A DNA stretch of 64,000 bases from Isoetes taiwanensis. Lineage: Eukaryota > Streptophyta > Lycopodiopsida > Isoetales > Isoetaceae. The stretch is taken from positions 8,184,413 to 8,248,412 of the forward strand of contig JAJEKV010000003.1 in the NCBI GenBank assembly GCA_021234155.1, written 5' to 3'. Positions 29,441 through 41,535 of the stretch are shown one piece after another. Made by a program: the position numbers and the translations under genes. Each line of letters opens with the position of its first letter. Position 1 is the stretch's first letter. The notes under the pieces were generated by a model. It worked only from the letters and a program-made list of their open reading frames with translations, had not been told where the DNA came from and did not search any database.

Positions 29441-30042
29441 GTGAATGTTCGCCACCTCGTCTCGATCACACTCCCCGTGATCATTCGGCGGCTTCATGAC
29501 CACCCACCGCGGCCTCTCGGGGCGGTTTTAAGCTTAACACAAGCTTTCTTCGGGATCCGAGTTCCGCGGCCGGTTGTAAACTAATTTGGCGCGAGATATT
29601 CATCGGGATAGCGGAATGAGTGCAATGGTTACAGCATTGGCTAGGGTAAAAAGCAGTTCTTGAAAGAATGGGGCGGCAAAAGGCTTTGGCTCGGTGTCGC
29701 GAGTTGGATGCCTTATATGCGGGCTGGAGTCTCTTAGAGGGCTGGTCTCGATGGCTTGCGTGAGCGGAGGTGCTTCGGTCGGTCGAGGTTGAGGAGGAGG
29801 CCAAGGTGTCGCTTGAGCCGTGGTCAAAGCAGTTTGGCGTGGGCTGAAGGTCGACACTTGCTCTAAAGTCTTTTTTCCGAGCAGCCCCGAGAAAGAAGTA
29901 TCGCAAAGAGCCATGGCGGACATAGTTACACCCGTGGAGTGTTGTTGCGGCAACGGATGCTATCAAGGCCTTTGTAGCAGCGCACTATGAAACATTTTTC
30001 AAGGAGAGCCCGCTTCCCTCACAGAGTGTTTTTCAAGAGCTG

Positions 30043-31066
30043 GTGCTGGCCAAGGTATCGCCAAGAATCTCAGCCCTTCAAAGACAGAGCTTAGAGGAGC
30101 CGTTGACAGGGCAGGAGTTGGGGGATGCATGCCGCCTGTTGGCTCGGAATAAGTGTCCTGGATTAGATGGAATACCGGTGGAGTTTTTCAGAGTCTGCGG
30201 GAATGGGTGGGGGACTTCGGTGGTGCGGTGTATGTGGATCTTTTGGGGAATAACTTCGATGCATCCTCTCGCTGAATCTGAGGTTGTATTTCACTTATAC
30301 CCAAGTGTAAGCATCCTAAAACCATCAATGACCTGGAGGCCTATTACTACATTTATGCGTAGTGTATAAAATCATTGCTAAGGCTTTGGCTGAGAGGCTT
30401 AAGCCGTACTAGTTCACGCCATTAGTGCGAAAGCGCCCCGGCTTTATACCCAAATGAACATTCTTCATAATGTGGCCGCTTTTGAGGGAGTGCATTGGGC
30501 TCGTAGGGATGAGGCAGACCCCTTGTTTTTCTTAAGCTGGATTTTGCCAAGGCTTATGGCGGTGTTAGGCTGGCAGTTCTTGGCAGATATGATGAGCCTT
30601 TGGGTGCGGACCTAATTTCGGGGGAAAGCGGTTATGAAGCTGCACGCGGTCCGCTAGGGCGACGGTGTGTGGTGTCGGGTGAGACCTCTTCAATCTTCTC
30701 GTGGGCGAGGCATTAGGCGAGGATGTCCGTTGGCCCCTTCCCCATTCACTATAGTGGCGTAAGCTCTCTCATGACTTTTGGTGTGGCGATTGCGACAATG
30801 TGGTGCAAGGGTCTCGCATGGATGATGGGTCATAGCAGGGTTTGCAATCAATTTTGCGGATGATACATTCCTCTTTCTTCATGCGAGATGAGTCCAATCT
30901 TGTGCAGACCAAGAATATTTTGGATGCCTTTTCTTTAGCTTCGTGGTGCTTGCTTAACCGGGTCGGTGCTTTCGGCCATGTGGGTCTTGGAGGAACCTCC
31001 TCCCGCATGGTTGAGTCGGTTTCCACTGGGCTCTTACACCGCCCACCACACCGCCAAACCTGTTAG
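30043..31066 (+). pseudogene. LINE ORF2 reverse transcriptase, degenerate
   Basis: LARNKCPGLDGIPVEFFRV and MTWRPIT mark the start of a non-LTR RT. Around 30855 the sequence reads FADDTFLFLHA, the RT active-site box, in a different frame. Frames change repeatedly and the region between is heavily decayed. The 29440-30040 stretch between endonuclease and RT contains no intact frame. Confidence 0.8.
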
Positions 31067-31255
31067 GCATACCATTTGGCTTGGACATTAATGCTAGGGC
31101 AATTTGGTAGGAGACATTACGAGAATCTTAAGCAAACATCCGAGGCGGTGGAGGGGAAGTAAACTCACCATGGCTGGTAGGATTCCGATAGCCAAGTCGG
31201 TGCTCAGAAGCACTCATGTTTACGCACCTCCCGTGATACTTGCGCCGAGAAAAGT

Positions 31256-32535
31256 GTGGTGAAGGAGTTGGATGACACCATTCGCAATTTTGTTTGGGGA
31301 GGAAATGAGGAGGGGCTACAGATGAAGGTCGCATGGTGGAAGTGTGTGCGTCCCGTAAAGGCGGGGGGCTTAGGTATGCTTGATGTGTCCTTGCACACGA
31401 AGGTTCTGGTGTCGAAATTCATCTGGCAGTTGTTGCAGGAGCAACAATCCCCAGGATTGGCTCTGTTGGCACAGTCGCTACGCCACTCTATTGTGTTTAG
31501 GAAGCCAGCAATTCCGGCTCAGTTGCCGTGGGCTCTGTTTGAGGATTTGCGGCCATTCCCTCATGCTTCGCCTTTTCTTAAAGGTCTCCTCAAGGCCTGG
31601 AAGGTGGTCAAGGTTCTCTTTTCATTGGACCCTAGCAGGTGTATGGTAGCCTCATCGCCCTTTCTTTGGGTACCCTTAGGTTCTGCATCTCCCTTGGCTT
31701 CTTCCCTACACCCAGGTACTCAGCGCCGATGGATTGCTGCAGGGATAACATCCATCCGTGACTGGTATTGGGAGGGTCATCTGGCACCGTGGGAGTTTTT
31801 TAGGGATCGATTTGGCCTTATTTGGGACATTAGGACTTGGGCCAGAATTGCGAATGCTATTCCATTGCAGTTGTCTTCTCAAGTCGATCGCGTTTGGAAG
31901 TCGCATAGTGGACTTGATGCATCTCAGTTTGTAGCATCGGCTTATGGGCTTCTAGCGCCGGGACACACATTGCCGCCGGATAAGTGGTCACTTAAGCTTC
32001 CAGGGAGTAAGTGGCCCGCCATGTGGAAGTGGGCGTGGAATACATTGCCTCCTCCTAAAATCCGTACCCTTCTATGGCAGATCTTGCACCGTAGCCTCAG
32101 GGTGAATGTCCAAAGTACCACAGGTTCAAGCCTCGGTAGCGGAAACATGCCCTCTATGTGGGAGGGCCTTGCGAGACCATTGAGCACCTTTGCTTTGTCC
32201 TATGCGAGGTAGGGGCAGCTTGGTCCCTGGTGAGAGCCCTCTTTGGGTCTTCAGCATGCGGGTCGAAGCTTCTCATGGGAGTCTTTCCTAGCGGTTGGTC
32301 AAGAGCCAAGCCAGCGTTCCATTTATGCAGAGCTTGGCTTCTGTGGTTGATTTGGAAAAGACGGAGAGCGAAGGTCTTCCAGAATGCAGTGCTTAGCCCT
32401 TTTCGGTTGGTTCCGATCTTGAGGCATAAGTTGTGGCAGGCTTACCAAGTCTCAAGCTTGTCTGGCATAGTTAAGCGGGAAATTTGGTCGACATTCCTAC
32501 AGATTGTGAATCATGATGGGCACTTCATTTCTTAG
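31256..32535 (+). pseudogene. LINE ORF2 C-terminal region
   Basis: A 318-codon frame starts in KELDDTIRNFVWGGNEEG and contains WWKCVRPVKAGGLGMLDV, typical of plant LINE sequence after the RT. It also has the W-rich PPPKIRTLLWQILHRSLRV segment that leads into the zf-RVT region. The cysteine part continues in another frame (32158-32535: ETIEHLCFVLCEVGAAW). A frameshift near 32150 separates them. Confidence 0.85.
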
Positions 32536-32860
32536 CACCACACTTATCATTGTACTTGATCACATTCTAGTGGTTTAATATATTCCTATATTCTTCAAAA
32601 AAAAAAAAAACAGGAGTTATAACATTTCATTAAGTTATAAAATTCTATGAATGTTATAATTTATCATAATAAATAAAATTAAATAAATAAATTGTTGGAG
32701 CTATATAATTTTATCAGAACGAGATTATAGCTTCACAATTGTGTTGATGTAATTACCATTAGTAGTTCATAACTGTAATAAAGTTGAAGTGTTATTGTGC
32801 ATATATGTTGTGATATGTGATGCAGGTTCACCTTATGTAATGCTGAGGACAGCGTTAACC

Positions 32861-32873
32861 AAGGGGAGGAGAA
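32861..32873 (+). promoter_or_regulatory. polypurine tract before LTR B
   Basis: AAGGGGAGGAGAA lies directly against the TGTGACG start of LTR B, after AACC. This is the standard place for second-strand priming in gypsy elements and shows that LTR B is a 3' LTR, not a solo LTR. Confidence 0.8.
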
Positions 32874-33429
32874 TGTGACGTTCCCCTAAAATATACGGCA
32901 TAACTACGTATAGTTTATGGCCACGTCACCATACAATTCTACATCAATAGACTTGTATACGACCAATATGGGGGAAATGACTAAGTTATCTATAACTTAG
33001 CCAACCTAAGGTAAGAAGCCATTTCCACATGGCCTCACCTTATAGGCATACCGCCACATAGACGCACCTATAGGAGCCAAGTGGCATTCATGTAAACCCT
33101 AACATATAAAAGGCTAAACCCTAAACCCTAGTCACTTTTGGCTCCACCAACCTCAGACCCACCAGTTCGCTATCAGAGCTTCAACTCGAAGACCGTCTTC
33201 GACAGCCTGGGTTGCAGCAGCAGAGGAGGATCATCTTCTCCAACCACTTGCCAGAGATGGAGAACCAGGGAATTGACGGTAGCGCGTCGGGGGTAGGTAT
33301 TTCGAATAGATTCTAGTATCGCAATAGAGCCATTCTAGAACCTATTGTTCTAAACATGAACCTTAATCAATGAACCCTAACTATAGCTTAGATGTATGTG
33401 ATTAGGATTAGTTGTTATTCTCTTTTATT

Positions 33430-34153
33430 CTAGAGCCTAGTTGCACTCAACCAACACAATGCAACATGCGATGAATGAGCCATGTGGCCCTCCCCTTTGT
33501 TTCCAAAATAGCAGTACAAAAATATTTAACCTCTAATAATCCCTCATGCACACCGGCCTTTTTGGGCATACAAAAGCATCAAAGTACCACAAAGGATCCA
33601 AAACTCAAATGAGTTCGTGGAGATTTATAGGCCTCCGTCGCTAATGTCCAACACGACCCCACGCAAAGGACGTCTCCACATCCATCTTTGAGCAGATCTG
33701 CAAAAGGAACAAAGAAACACCTGGTACGAGGACCCCAATCCTGGCGCAAAGGCCGCCACATCTTTGGCATACGAGGGCCCACCACCATGGCGCAAGGGCC
33801 CTCAACATCGACCCCACTTAAAACCCAACATTCAAGACATAAGAGTTGCCCCAACAGTAATGCTTGGCATGAGAGCCTCCAACCCATTGTACAAGATAAC
33901 CCCGCAAGATCAATAAGTCAAACAATCAACATTGACTATAAGAATACTTCAATAACGCAAGGTTGTAACGCAGGGCTAAAACTAAAAGGGGGAGGGGGGG
34001 TGGGGCATGCGACTACAAAGGGGGAGGCTCAAAGACGACTGATGAAGATGGGAGGAATGCAACAAGTCTATAAATACTCCCAGGGGGACTCCCTCAACTA
34101 GCCTCAAGAAGCGGATTTATCTGCTAATCTCAAAACGCAGATAAATCGCACTT
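33430..34153 (+). mobile_element. rolling-circle-like element, short copy of a tandem pair
   Basis: It begins CTAGAGCCTAGTTGCACTC and ends in a hairpin (GATTTATCTGC ... GCAGATAAATC) followed by GCACTT. The next copy starts immediately with the same 36-bp beginning. At 724 bp it shares only its first 36 bp and last ~165 bp with the long copy. No target duplication is seen against the uninterrupted solo LTR, which reads TCTTTTATTATCAAG. These traits fit Helitron-type elements, perhaps the Helentron/Helitron2 branch that inserts at TT, but no Rep/helicase gene is present. Confidence 0.65.
34103..34147 (+). repeat. terminal hairpin of rolling-circle-like element (also at 39836-39880)
   Basis: Stem of about 11-12 bp, GATTTATCTGC pairing with GCAGATAAATC across the loop TAATCTCAAAAC. 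It ends about six bases before the element end in both tandem copies. Confidence 0.75.
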
Positions 34154-37100
34154 CTAGAGCCTAGTTGCACTCAACCAACACAATGCAACAACATGCTGAA
34201 AAAAGAGGCAGAAAAACAAGAAACTAAATGTCAAAAAGAATTAAGGGTACAATATCACCACTTAGGAATGACAAAGGCAAAGAAAAAGAGCAGGCGAAGG
34301 GGAGCAAGAGACCAGGGCACATCCAAACAACCAAGAATACTAAAAAGAATACTACGAAACCCTACAATTAAGGAATGAGGAATCTAAGCAAGAAAGCAAC
34401 GACACGAAGGCTATCCTATCAAGACAAATAGCGAACACTGGAAAACAAAAGTGTAAGACTAACGACCCAAATGGGGTGTGTTATGACATGTACACAACAC
34501 CACCAAGGGATGAAGGCATGCGACTACGCTAAAGATGGACAAGGCTCAAAAGACAGCTAGTTTGAACAATCCTGCATGAACCACCACAATATTGGCACAA
34601 GAGTCGACCAAGACAGACTGGCCTCCAAACCCGCACGAGGGAACATCAGCGCAACTCGTAATTAACAAGCACAAAGCTACAAGATCCATGAGATGCTAGC
34701 AACATAAGCTTAAAGGACCGTACCAAGAAAAATAGCGGATCTAAACTAAAGGCTCCATCAAACCAAACATACAGGAAGTACCTACAAGTGTCCAAAAACC
34801 ACAGACCTCAAAATGCAAAGAATGGAAACACCAAGCAATTCATGCAGCAAAGCCCGACAAAGTAACACCAACTGAAGATGCCTCTCGCATCACGCATGTG
34901 ACAATTAACTCTAGAGAAACTAGAAAGAGTGATTTGAAAGGTCTAATAAGAAGTGGACTAAAAACCAAGAACTCTGCAAACAAAAAATGAGGCTACACGA
35001 GCATGCTAAAGAAAATCTAAACTCCTAATTCTCCAAGAGCTAGCTAGAAGATAGGTAAATAAACGTCATGCCAAAGAACTATGAGTAGCCAAAGAACAAA
35101 AGTGAAGTGCCACTGCAAAAATTTCAAGCCCAAATTACTATGAGCAACTAAGGAAAATCCATCCCACAGATAATACGAGAAAGTCCGAACCAGATCCCCC
35201 TACACTCTAGCAAACCAAACCTCACAAGAAAGTGAACAGACCAAACCTCACAAGAAAGTGAACAACCAAACCTCACAAGAAAGTGAACAGACCATGTACA
35301 TAACTATAACTCAACTAAACCCCTAGGGGCAGAACACGTCAAAAGGCACAAAGCTCAAAATAAGAAAGAGCATATGAGGTGACAACCTAACTAATCGACT
35401 AGGGTAGACATAAGAAGAGCGAAACTGGCATAGATCACAATTACTCCCGACTATAACTCAAATAGATAACACGTGGTCATAAACCTCTAGGGCCAGAACT
35501 TGCCAAAAGGGTATAAACCTCTAGGGCCAGAACTCGCCAAAAGGGTAAAGTACAAAACAAGAGAGGAGGTCATGTGACAAACCTAACTTATCCACTAGGG
35601 TACACATAAAGGAACTAGAGACACAAAGAACTCGCCAAAAGGGTAAAGTAGTCACCATCTTACCACTAGCAAACATTGTAAAAACTAGGCTATAGTGTCA
35701 AAAATAAAATGTGATGCATAAACGAAGCTCCAACTGTCATAAAATACCATCTAAAACTACATGACAAGATGCAAAACATTCCCTCAAAGCCCAACACACT
35801 AACCCAATTGAAGATACCTCTTGTATACAGGATGTAACTATCAACTCGAAAGAAAACAAAAGAGCAAGCTAGAAAGGTCAATAAGCAGTGGACTAACAAT
35901 TAAAAAACATTGCAAACCGACGTGAGAGTCAATCATCCAAGAACAAACTATTAAACCTTTGAAGGGCATACCACACCAAACTACCAAGGCGTCAAGCTCA
36001 CTATGGCGCAACCAAACTAAACTCTGTAAAACCAAAGATGCCCTTCAATGAAGGCAACTCCCATTCCAACATGGTTGCTTGATCAACTAGAGTGGAATCT
36101 GAATTAAAAGGTTTAAAATCTTGTCAACCTACAATAAATAGGCTCCCTAACCTGTTGCCCTGCCCATTAAGACCACACACATGCAGTAAACTGTGTTACT
36201 ATCCACATACTTCGCACTCTTACAATGTGGACTCTTGTGGGCAATTACCATGTAGCAACTTTAACTATCTCTTAACATGGTCAAGAAGATGCCATAACCT
36301 TAGGCCACATCTAGTATGCCCGTAAAAAGGTCCTAATTGGTGCAACTACTCACGATCGAAAGCGGTAAACCAAGTGACCAAAGGAGAGAAGCTCAACTTG
36401 GGGATAGCCCTCCCATAGAAACACAAACTTAGGGTGCAAGCCATCTATAAGGGTAAAAAAGTCCAAGGTGTCCTCGAAATTACACACAATATAACCTGGT
36501 GCAAATAAAACAACTAACATTGCAACAAGATGCACATGGTAACGTTGCAATAAGATGCACATAAGGACCTAACTTGATTAGAAAACGACTTGACTTAGCA
36601 ATACTAAAACGACTTGACTTAGCAATACGAAATAACTCACATGACAACCTATAGGAGATTTAAGAGAGGCAACAAAGTGTCTGAGATAAGAGACTAAAAT
36701 GTGAAAAGGAATCGACTAGAAAAGTGAACCCTGGATATGTATACAAAGACAAAAGTAAGAGAGGTACCTAAGCTGCCTAAGAGACGCAATCTACAATGTG
36801 GGAGAAAGAACCGACTAGGGAATGGACCTAAGGTTAAGGACAAAAATTGACGAAAGAGACCAAACCACCCGAAGATGTCATGGTGCTTACTAATTTTAAT
36901 CCACAAGCAAGCCTAATGTCTAGGAACATATACCATGGTACGACTAAACATTCACAAGAACACACTTAATACCACTCAAAGAACACACTGAATACAACTC
37001 AAAGACCTACAGCTTTGATAGAACATATGAAATGCACTACTCTAAAACTCTAAACGCAAATGAAATTGCCAAAAGCAAAGAAACACCACCAGCTACTCTC

Positions 37101-39885
37101 CAGCTACTCATGTCAACGTATTGAGGTAGCAAGAAGGCACAACCTAGTTCATGACAATAGATCGGGCTTCCATAAAGATGTCCATAAAGGTAGCAAGAAC
37201 ACCAAAACTGGTTCACAACAAAATGGCACCAAGCTTCCTTAAAGCTGTCCAAAGACGTAGAAGTCATATCCCTGCATGGACTCATTAGCACCAGATTTTC
37301 AATCATTTCATGAGCAGAAAGATTCACAACTAACTAAAAAGATGTGAAACTATTTAATAGTTATTTAATTGCCAGAAAGCTGTCCAATCATTTTATGAGC
37401 AGAACGATGTCCAACTATTTCAATAGTTATCTAAATTGCCATCCTCAGCAGGTCCATCGGATTGACAGCCTAAAATCTTTTTCGAAGCTTCCTTGTAACA
37501 AATCCAGACAATTGAATAGTATAGTGGCTGAACCTGTAAAGGCTTGCGTTATACCCATAGGACGAAGAGCCGCAACACCTCAGCTGCCACACCTAAATGC
37601 TGCAACTATATCCACTATCTGCCACACCTAAATGCTGCAACTATATCCACTATCTGGAAGTCTGATAGCGTACGGTGCCAAGTGAATGGGCAAGACCAAA
37701 TAATGAAGACCTCCGACTTCCATCCAATAACCTGTTGAAAAGCCTCTAACAACCGTCGAGGTTTACAGTTAAACTAGATAGATATACTCTTGTTAGCACA
37801 TGATTTGCCATCTGCAAAACGAGAACCAAATTGAAATACGAAATAAAGGATGCTCCATATTTTACCTCCATATTTGATTAGACTCAACTACGACTTGTAG
37901 AGAATCACCCATCTAAGTAGTAAATAGTGCAACAAATACAACAAGAACCACCCACCAAGTCCACAAACACAACAGATCCAAAGGCTTTAGACATTGCAAT
38001 GAAAACTACCACAAGACATCGTCAGGAATAGAATCTTCCAGACATAAGAGAAGAGAAAATGTAATAAGAAATACCAGACTATCGTCAACACGCAAATGAC
38101 TTTGAGGGAGACCATCAAACCATACACCCGTGGCCCAGCTTCTATCGCAATCTCTCCCATTCCCATGGGGTGGCAAATAATCTCCCAACACATATTAGAG
38201 TAAGAACTTCAGCCATGCTATCTGGGTAGCAAAGCTCCTCGTGCAGTCGTAGCAACCTGAACTGAACTAAACAATTGTCTGCTGCACAGGCCTGCAAACT
38301 CCACGCGAACCCGAATGCCTCAGGCCATCAATTTGACAAAAACACAAATGCTAGTCAACTCCAAAACTCGTAGCCTTGAGAAGAATAAGCCAAAACAATC
38401 TACTAGAACTGATGCACGTTAGCCAACAAAATTAGTAGGCTCTAAACAGATCCATGCACCGCATCCTTGCATTCTCTACAAGCTTACCAAAATAAATTAC
38501 ATCAAGGCACGTTGCATCCTCTACGCACACGGCAAGCAATGGCCATTGCACCCTACTTGCACCACACAATCAACAACAATTGTTCAACTGTGGTAGCAGC
38601 AAAAATGCCCAACCTGTGCTCCGGCAACGCAAAACCTTAAGGGCTCTTCCCCTCAAAATACTAGACGGCGTGGAGCCTTGTTCCTATGCCGCAAGAGCTG
38701 GGGAACTATGAAACAAAGGAGAGCAGGGCAAGGTGTGGCTCAGACTGCTCAAGACAAATTCTTCAACTGTAAACAAGAGCAAAAGAAACAAAACCAACTC
38801 ACAAATCGATTGCATCCCAAACAAGCCTAAAGGCACCGGGTAAGAGCAGAGCCTCTGCAGGGGAGCCCAACAACCCGCCGCTCCCAGCCAGCTACTAGAT
38901 ATGCACTGATTGACTGGCTGCACAGAGAGGTTAGAGATAACATGCAGAAAGCCAAGACACAGCAAATTTGCAAGAGATCGGTCGCCCAGGGCCAGGAACT
39001 ATCCCAGGTACCAACACCTAACTTACAGCAAAATCCTGCCAGGGGGATCCCGCTCAGCTCATGGGTCCGCCCAAGCGCAGCCAGGCAAAGAAGGCCGGGT
39101 CCAAACCGAGCAGAAGAAGGGGAAAAAACCTGCGGCCAGCCCGGGATCAACCCAGCAGACCACTCAGGGCAGCGAGAGCCTGCCAAACCCGGTCCAACCC
39201 GTCCCAAACAGGTGAAACACAACAGCGACACTCTGCGAGGCAGAAGCAGGCTATCTTGCAGGGAAACAATTCCGCAGACTAAAAGTGGGCAACGAAGCAA
39301 AGCAAAAATAGAGGGAACCTCATCCATCCACCAGAAACGAGCAACCAAACCACTGAAGCAAAATCCGAAACCCTACTGAAGCAAAATCCTACTGAAGCAA
39401 AATCCGAAACCTACTGAAGAGAAATTCTAAAACTGGGTGAACGGATGTGGCCCGAAGAACGGCACGCAGAGCCTAATGGTAGAGGGTTCAAGCCAAACAC
39501 CAGAAGGACCAGCGAGACTTATAGCAAAGCACACACAACAAGCCGCATCCAAGAACGGACCAAACTCCTGCGAACCAACCATAGTCCCAGTAGCTGGGGA
39601 GGCGCCACAGAAAGGCGATCTCCAACATGAGGGTGCTCGAACCAGCCGGGCACTCCAAGAAAGAAACCATACAGCAGAACACGACGTACCTGGGAAGGAG
39701 TGCTGTCGTCACGAACTGGGAGGAAGGGGGGGTGGGGCATGCGACTACAAAGGGGGAGGCTCAAAGACGGCTGATGAAGATGGGAGGAATGCAACAAGTC
39801 TATAAATACTCCCAGGGGGACTCCCTCAACTAGCCTCAAGAAGCGGATTTATCTGCTAATCTCAAAACGCAGATAAATTGCACTT
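34154..39885 (+). mobile_element. rolling-circle-like element, long copy of a tandem pair
   Basis: 5,732 bp with the same start and end as the preceding short copy. Its 3' ~160 bp (39725-39885) match 33990-34153 closely and include CTATAAATACTCCC and the terminal hairpin. LTR sequence resumes at 39886. The interior is A-rich and non-coding, with local tandem repeats: CCAAACCTCACAAGAAAGTG at 35215-35290, GGCCAGAACTCGCCAAAAGG at 35490-35650, ACGACTTGACTTAGCAATA at 36590-36630, and CTGCCACACCTAAATGC at 37580-37650. No convincing gene; the GC-richer 38650-39720 part may be captured sequence. Confidence 0.65.
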
Positions 39886-40910
39886 ATCAAGATTATATTG
39901 ATACGATGTTTGTTGATATCATATTTGCACCTCTTGTGTATTGGGAAGGGGGGTAGAGACCTAGTAGCCACTAGTAGATGATGCTCCTAGTTTAGACCCA
40001 CTAGTTCCCATTATTATGCGGCCTGTGCATAAAGCCCACCTGGCTACGGAGGCTATGGAGTGACTGAGCACCACACAACGGGGTCAGTGGCAAAGTGGAG
40101 GGAGGACCCTGCTGAGCGCGACTACTGGGGTCCCATAGTGGGCTAGGCTCATAGTCGGTCACTTCGTGTGGACCGGGTATGGGTCCAACACTTCCTGGGT
40201 CAATGGTGTCGCCTTGACTCTCAAGAGTTGCAAGTGTCGGCTTGGCTCTTGTTTTGGGGAGTTCAGTCGAGTACGGACGTGTGTCGCCACGATCCTCTAG
40301 CTGCCCATGGAGCCATTGCACTCCTAGAGGGGGAGATACAACCCTTCCTACCCCATCGGACCGGGGAGATGCAACCAGGAGTAGTCTCGTTGGGTGATAC
40401 CATGGGATTACGTCTCCGGCATGTTACAGTCACATCAAAGCCTGATTTAGCCTATCTGCAAAGTATGCACAGGAGGGGCGTCCATGGAGTGGTCAACCCT
40501 AGCCATTGTTTATTGCCAGCCCAAGTCATTGCCCTAACTCGGTCTGTTCTATCTGGAGGCCCCCAGCCGTCAGTCGACTCCCCTTGAGTCTGAGCCTTGG
40601 GTAGGAGCCTCTATTTGATGTATTTGATGCATTCATTGTATTGTTGTATTCGATGACATGGGTAGATGGATTATCACTACCCTTCGAGGTAGTTTGTTGT
40701 TATTGTTGCTAGTGCTTATGTTGTGTATTTTGCTTCCGCTGACATAGGGCCCCCTAGAGGATAGGATGGAATGACACCTCTGTGTCTTCTACTCGATCGT
40801 CTGGACCCCAGACGCGAGTTAGATAGAGGGCCCATACGACGGGTGCCGTTAGATGGGAAGGTCCTTCGATTATACGGTGGGCTGTCGTATATATCGCAAG
40901 GAGCGCCACA

Positions 40911-41535
40911 AGTGCGCATAGAATAGAACATCATCATCCATAGAACTGAAACATAGAATAATATCTAATCTATCTACCTAAACATACATGGTTAGGTTCC
41001 TTTGTTAGGGCTTGTGATCTCAGAATCTATAAGGCCTCTAAGGCTGAATTAACATGCTAAACCAGGTCATTTCTGGACTAAAAGTTGGCATTGCACAACA
41101 GAATAGCCATTTACCTAATCTTTGGCTTGCTCCAGCCCCTCGGAATGCGTCCATGCCTTCGTTCGGGCTGAAGGCAGCTGTTCCTGGAAGATCTGTTGTG
41201 CAAATACGGCTTAGTGGCACCTGGCAATGCGAACTAGCAGCTTGGCTTGGCTAGAATGGCCCAAGGAAGCCAAAATACGAAAATGGAAAGGGTTTAGGGT
41301 TTCCCCTTTTGTTCCTTTTACATGACCTTTTAGGTTTAGGTTAGAAGGGACCAATGGGGCTTTGCCATTTGGCAAAGGGGTTTAATTGCATATGTTTAAT
41401 AGACATGTGCAACATACGAGGTTGCCCCCTAGGCACAACCCTTTACGGCTCTCAAGTACTTGCCATGGTGACATGTATGCGTGACGTGGCAGTATAATAT
41501 ACGTATTCGGCCGTATATTATGTTGGAATGTCACA
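40911..41535 (-). repeat. partial LTR of a related gypsy family, inverted
   Basis: Read on the minus strand from 41535 it starts TGTGACATTCC, then ATAATATACGGCCG and CTGCCACGTCAC. This parallels the first 60 bp of LTRs A and B (AAAATATACGGC, GGCCACGTCACC). GGGAAACCCTAAACCC follows at the equivalent place. It is cut at 40911, exactly where LTR B ends. Confidence 0.65.

Larger units (their letters stand above)
28630..32610 (+). mobile_element. 5'-truncated L1-type LINE with target duplication
   Basis: The duplication AAAAACAGGAGTTA occurs at 28616-28629 and 32606-32619; the right copy overlaps the A14 tail. Coding content is ORF2 only: AP endonuclease, then RT, then a C-terminal zinc region. 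About 4.0 kb remains, so ORF1 and the 5' end were probably lost by truncated target-primed insertion. It sits in the 3' untranslated part of the gypsy element and is therefore younger than it. Confidence 0.92.
32874..40910 (+). repeat. gypsy 3' LTR (copy B), split by an insertion
   Basis: It starts TGTGACGTTCCCC and ends GGAGCGCCACA. It is homologous throughout to the solo LTR at 22507-26745. Net length without the 33430-39885 insertion is ~1,581 bp. TATAAAAGG near 33105 is followed by AAACCCTAAACCC. The flanks (GAGAA left, AGTGC right) do not match, as expected for a 3' LTR. The corresponding 5' LTR is not found in the window. Confidence 0.9.

Noticed and set aside
38827-39379. Open frames on both strands in the GC-richer end of the long rolling-circle-like element
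   Set aside because: No recognisable domain; the opposed frames shadow each other.
32874-40910. LTR B as a second solo LTR
   Set aside because: Its flanks GAGAA and AGTGC do not match, and a polypurine tract adjoins its start, so a 3' LTR is more likely.
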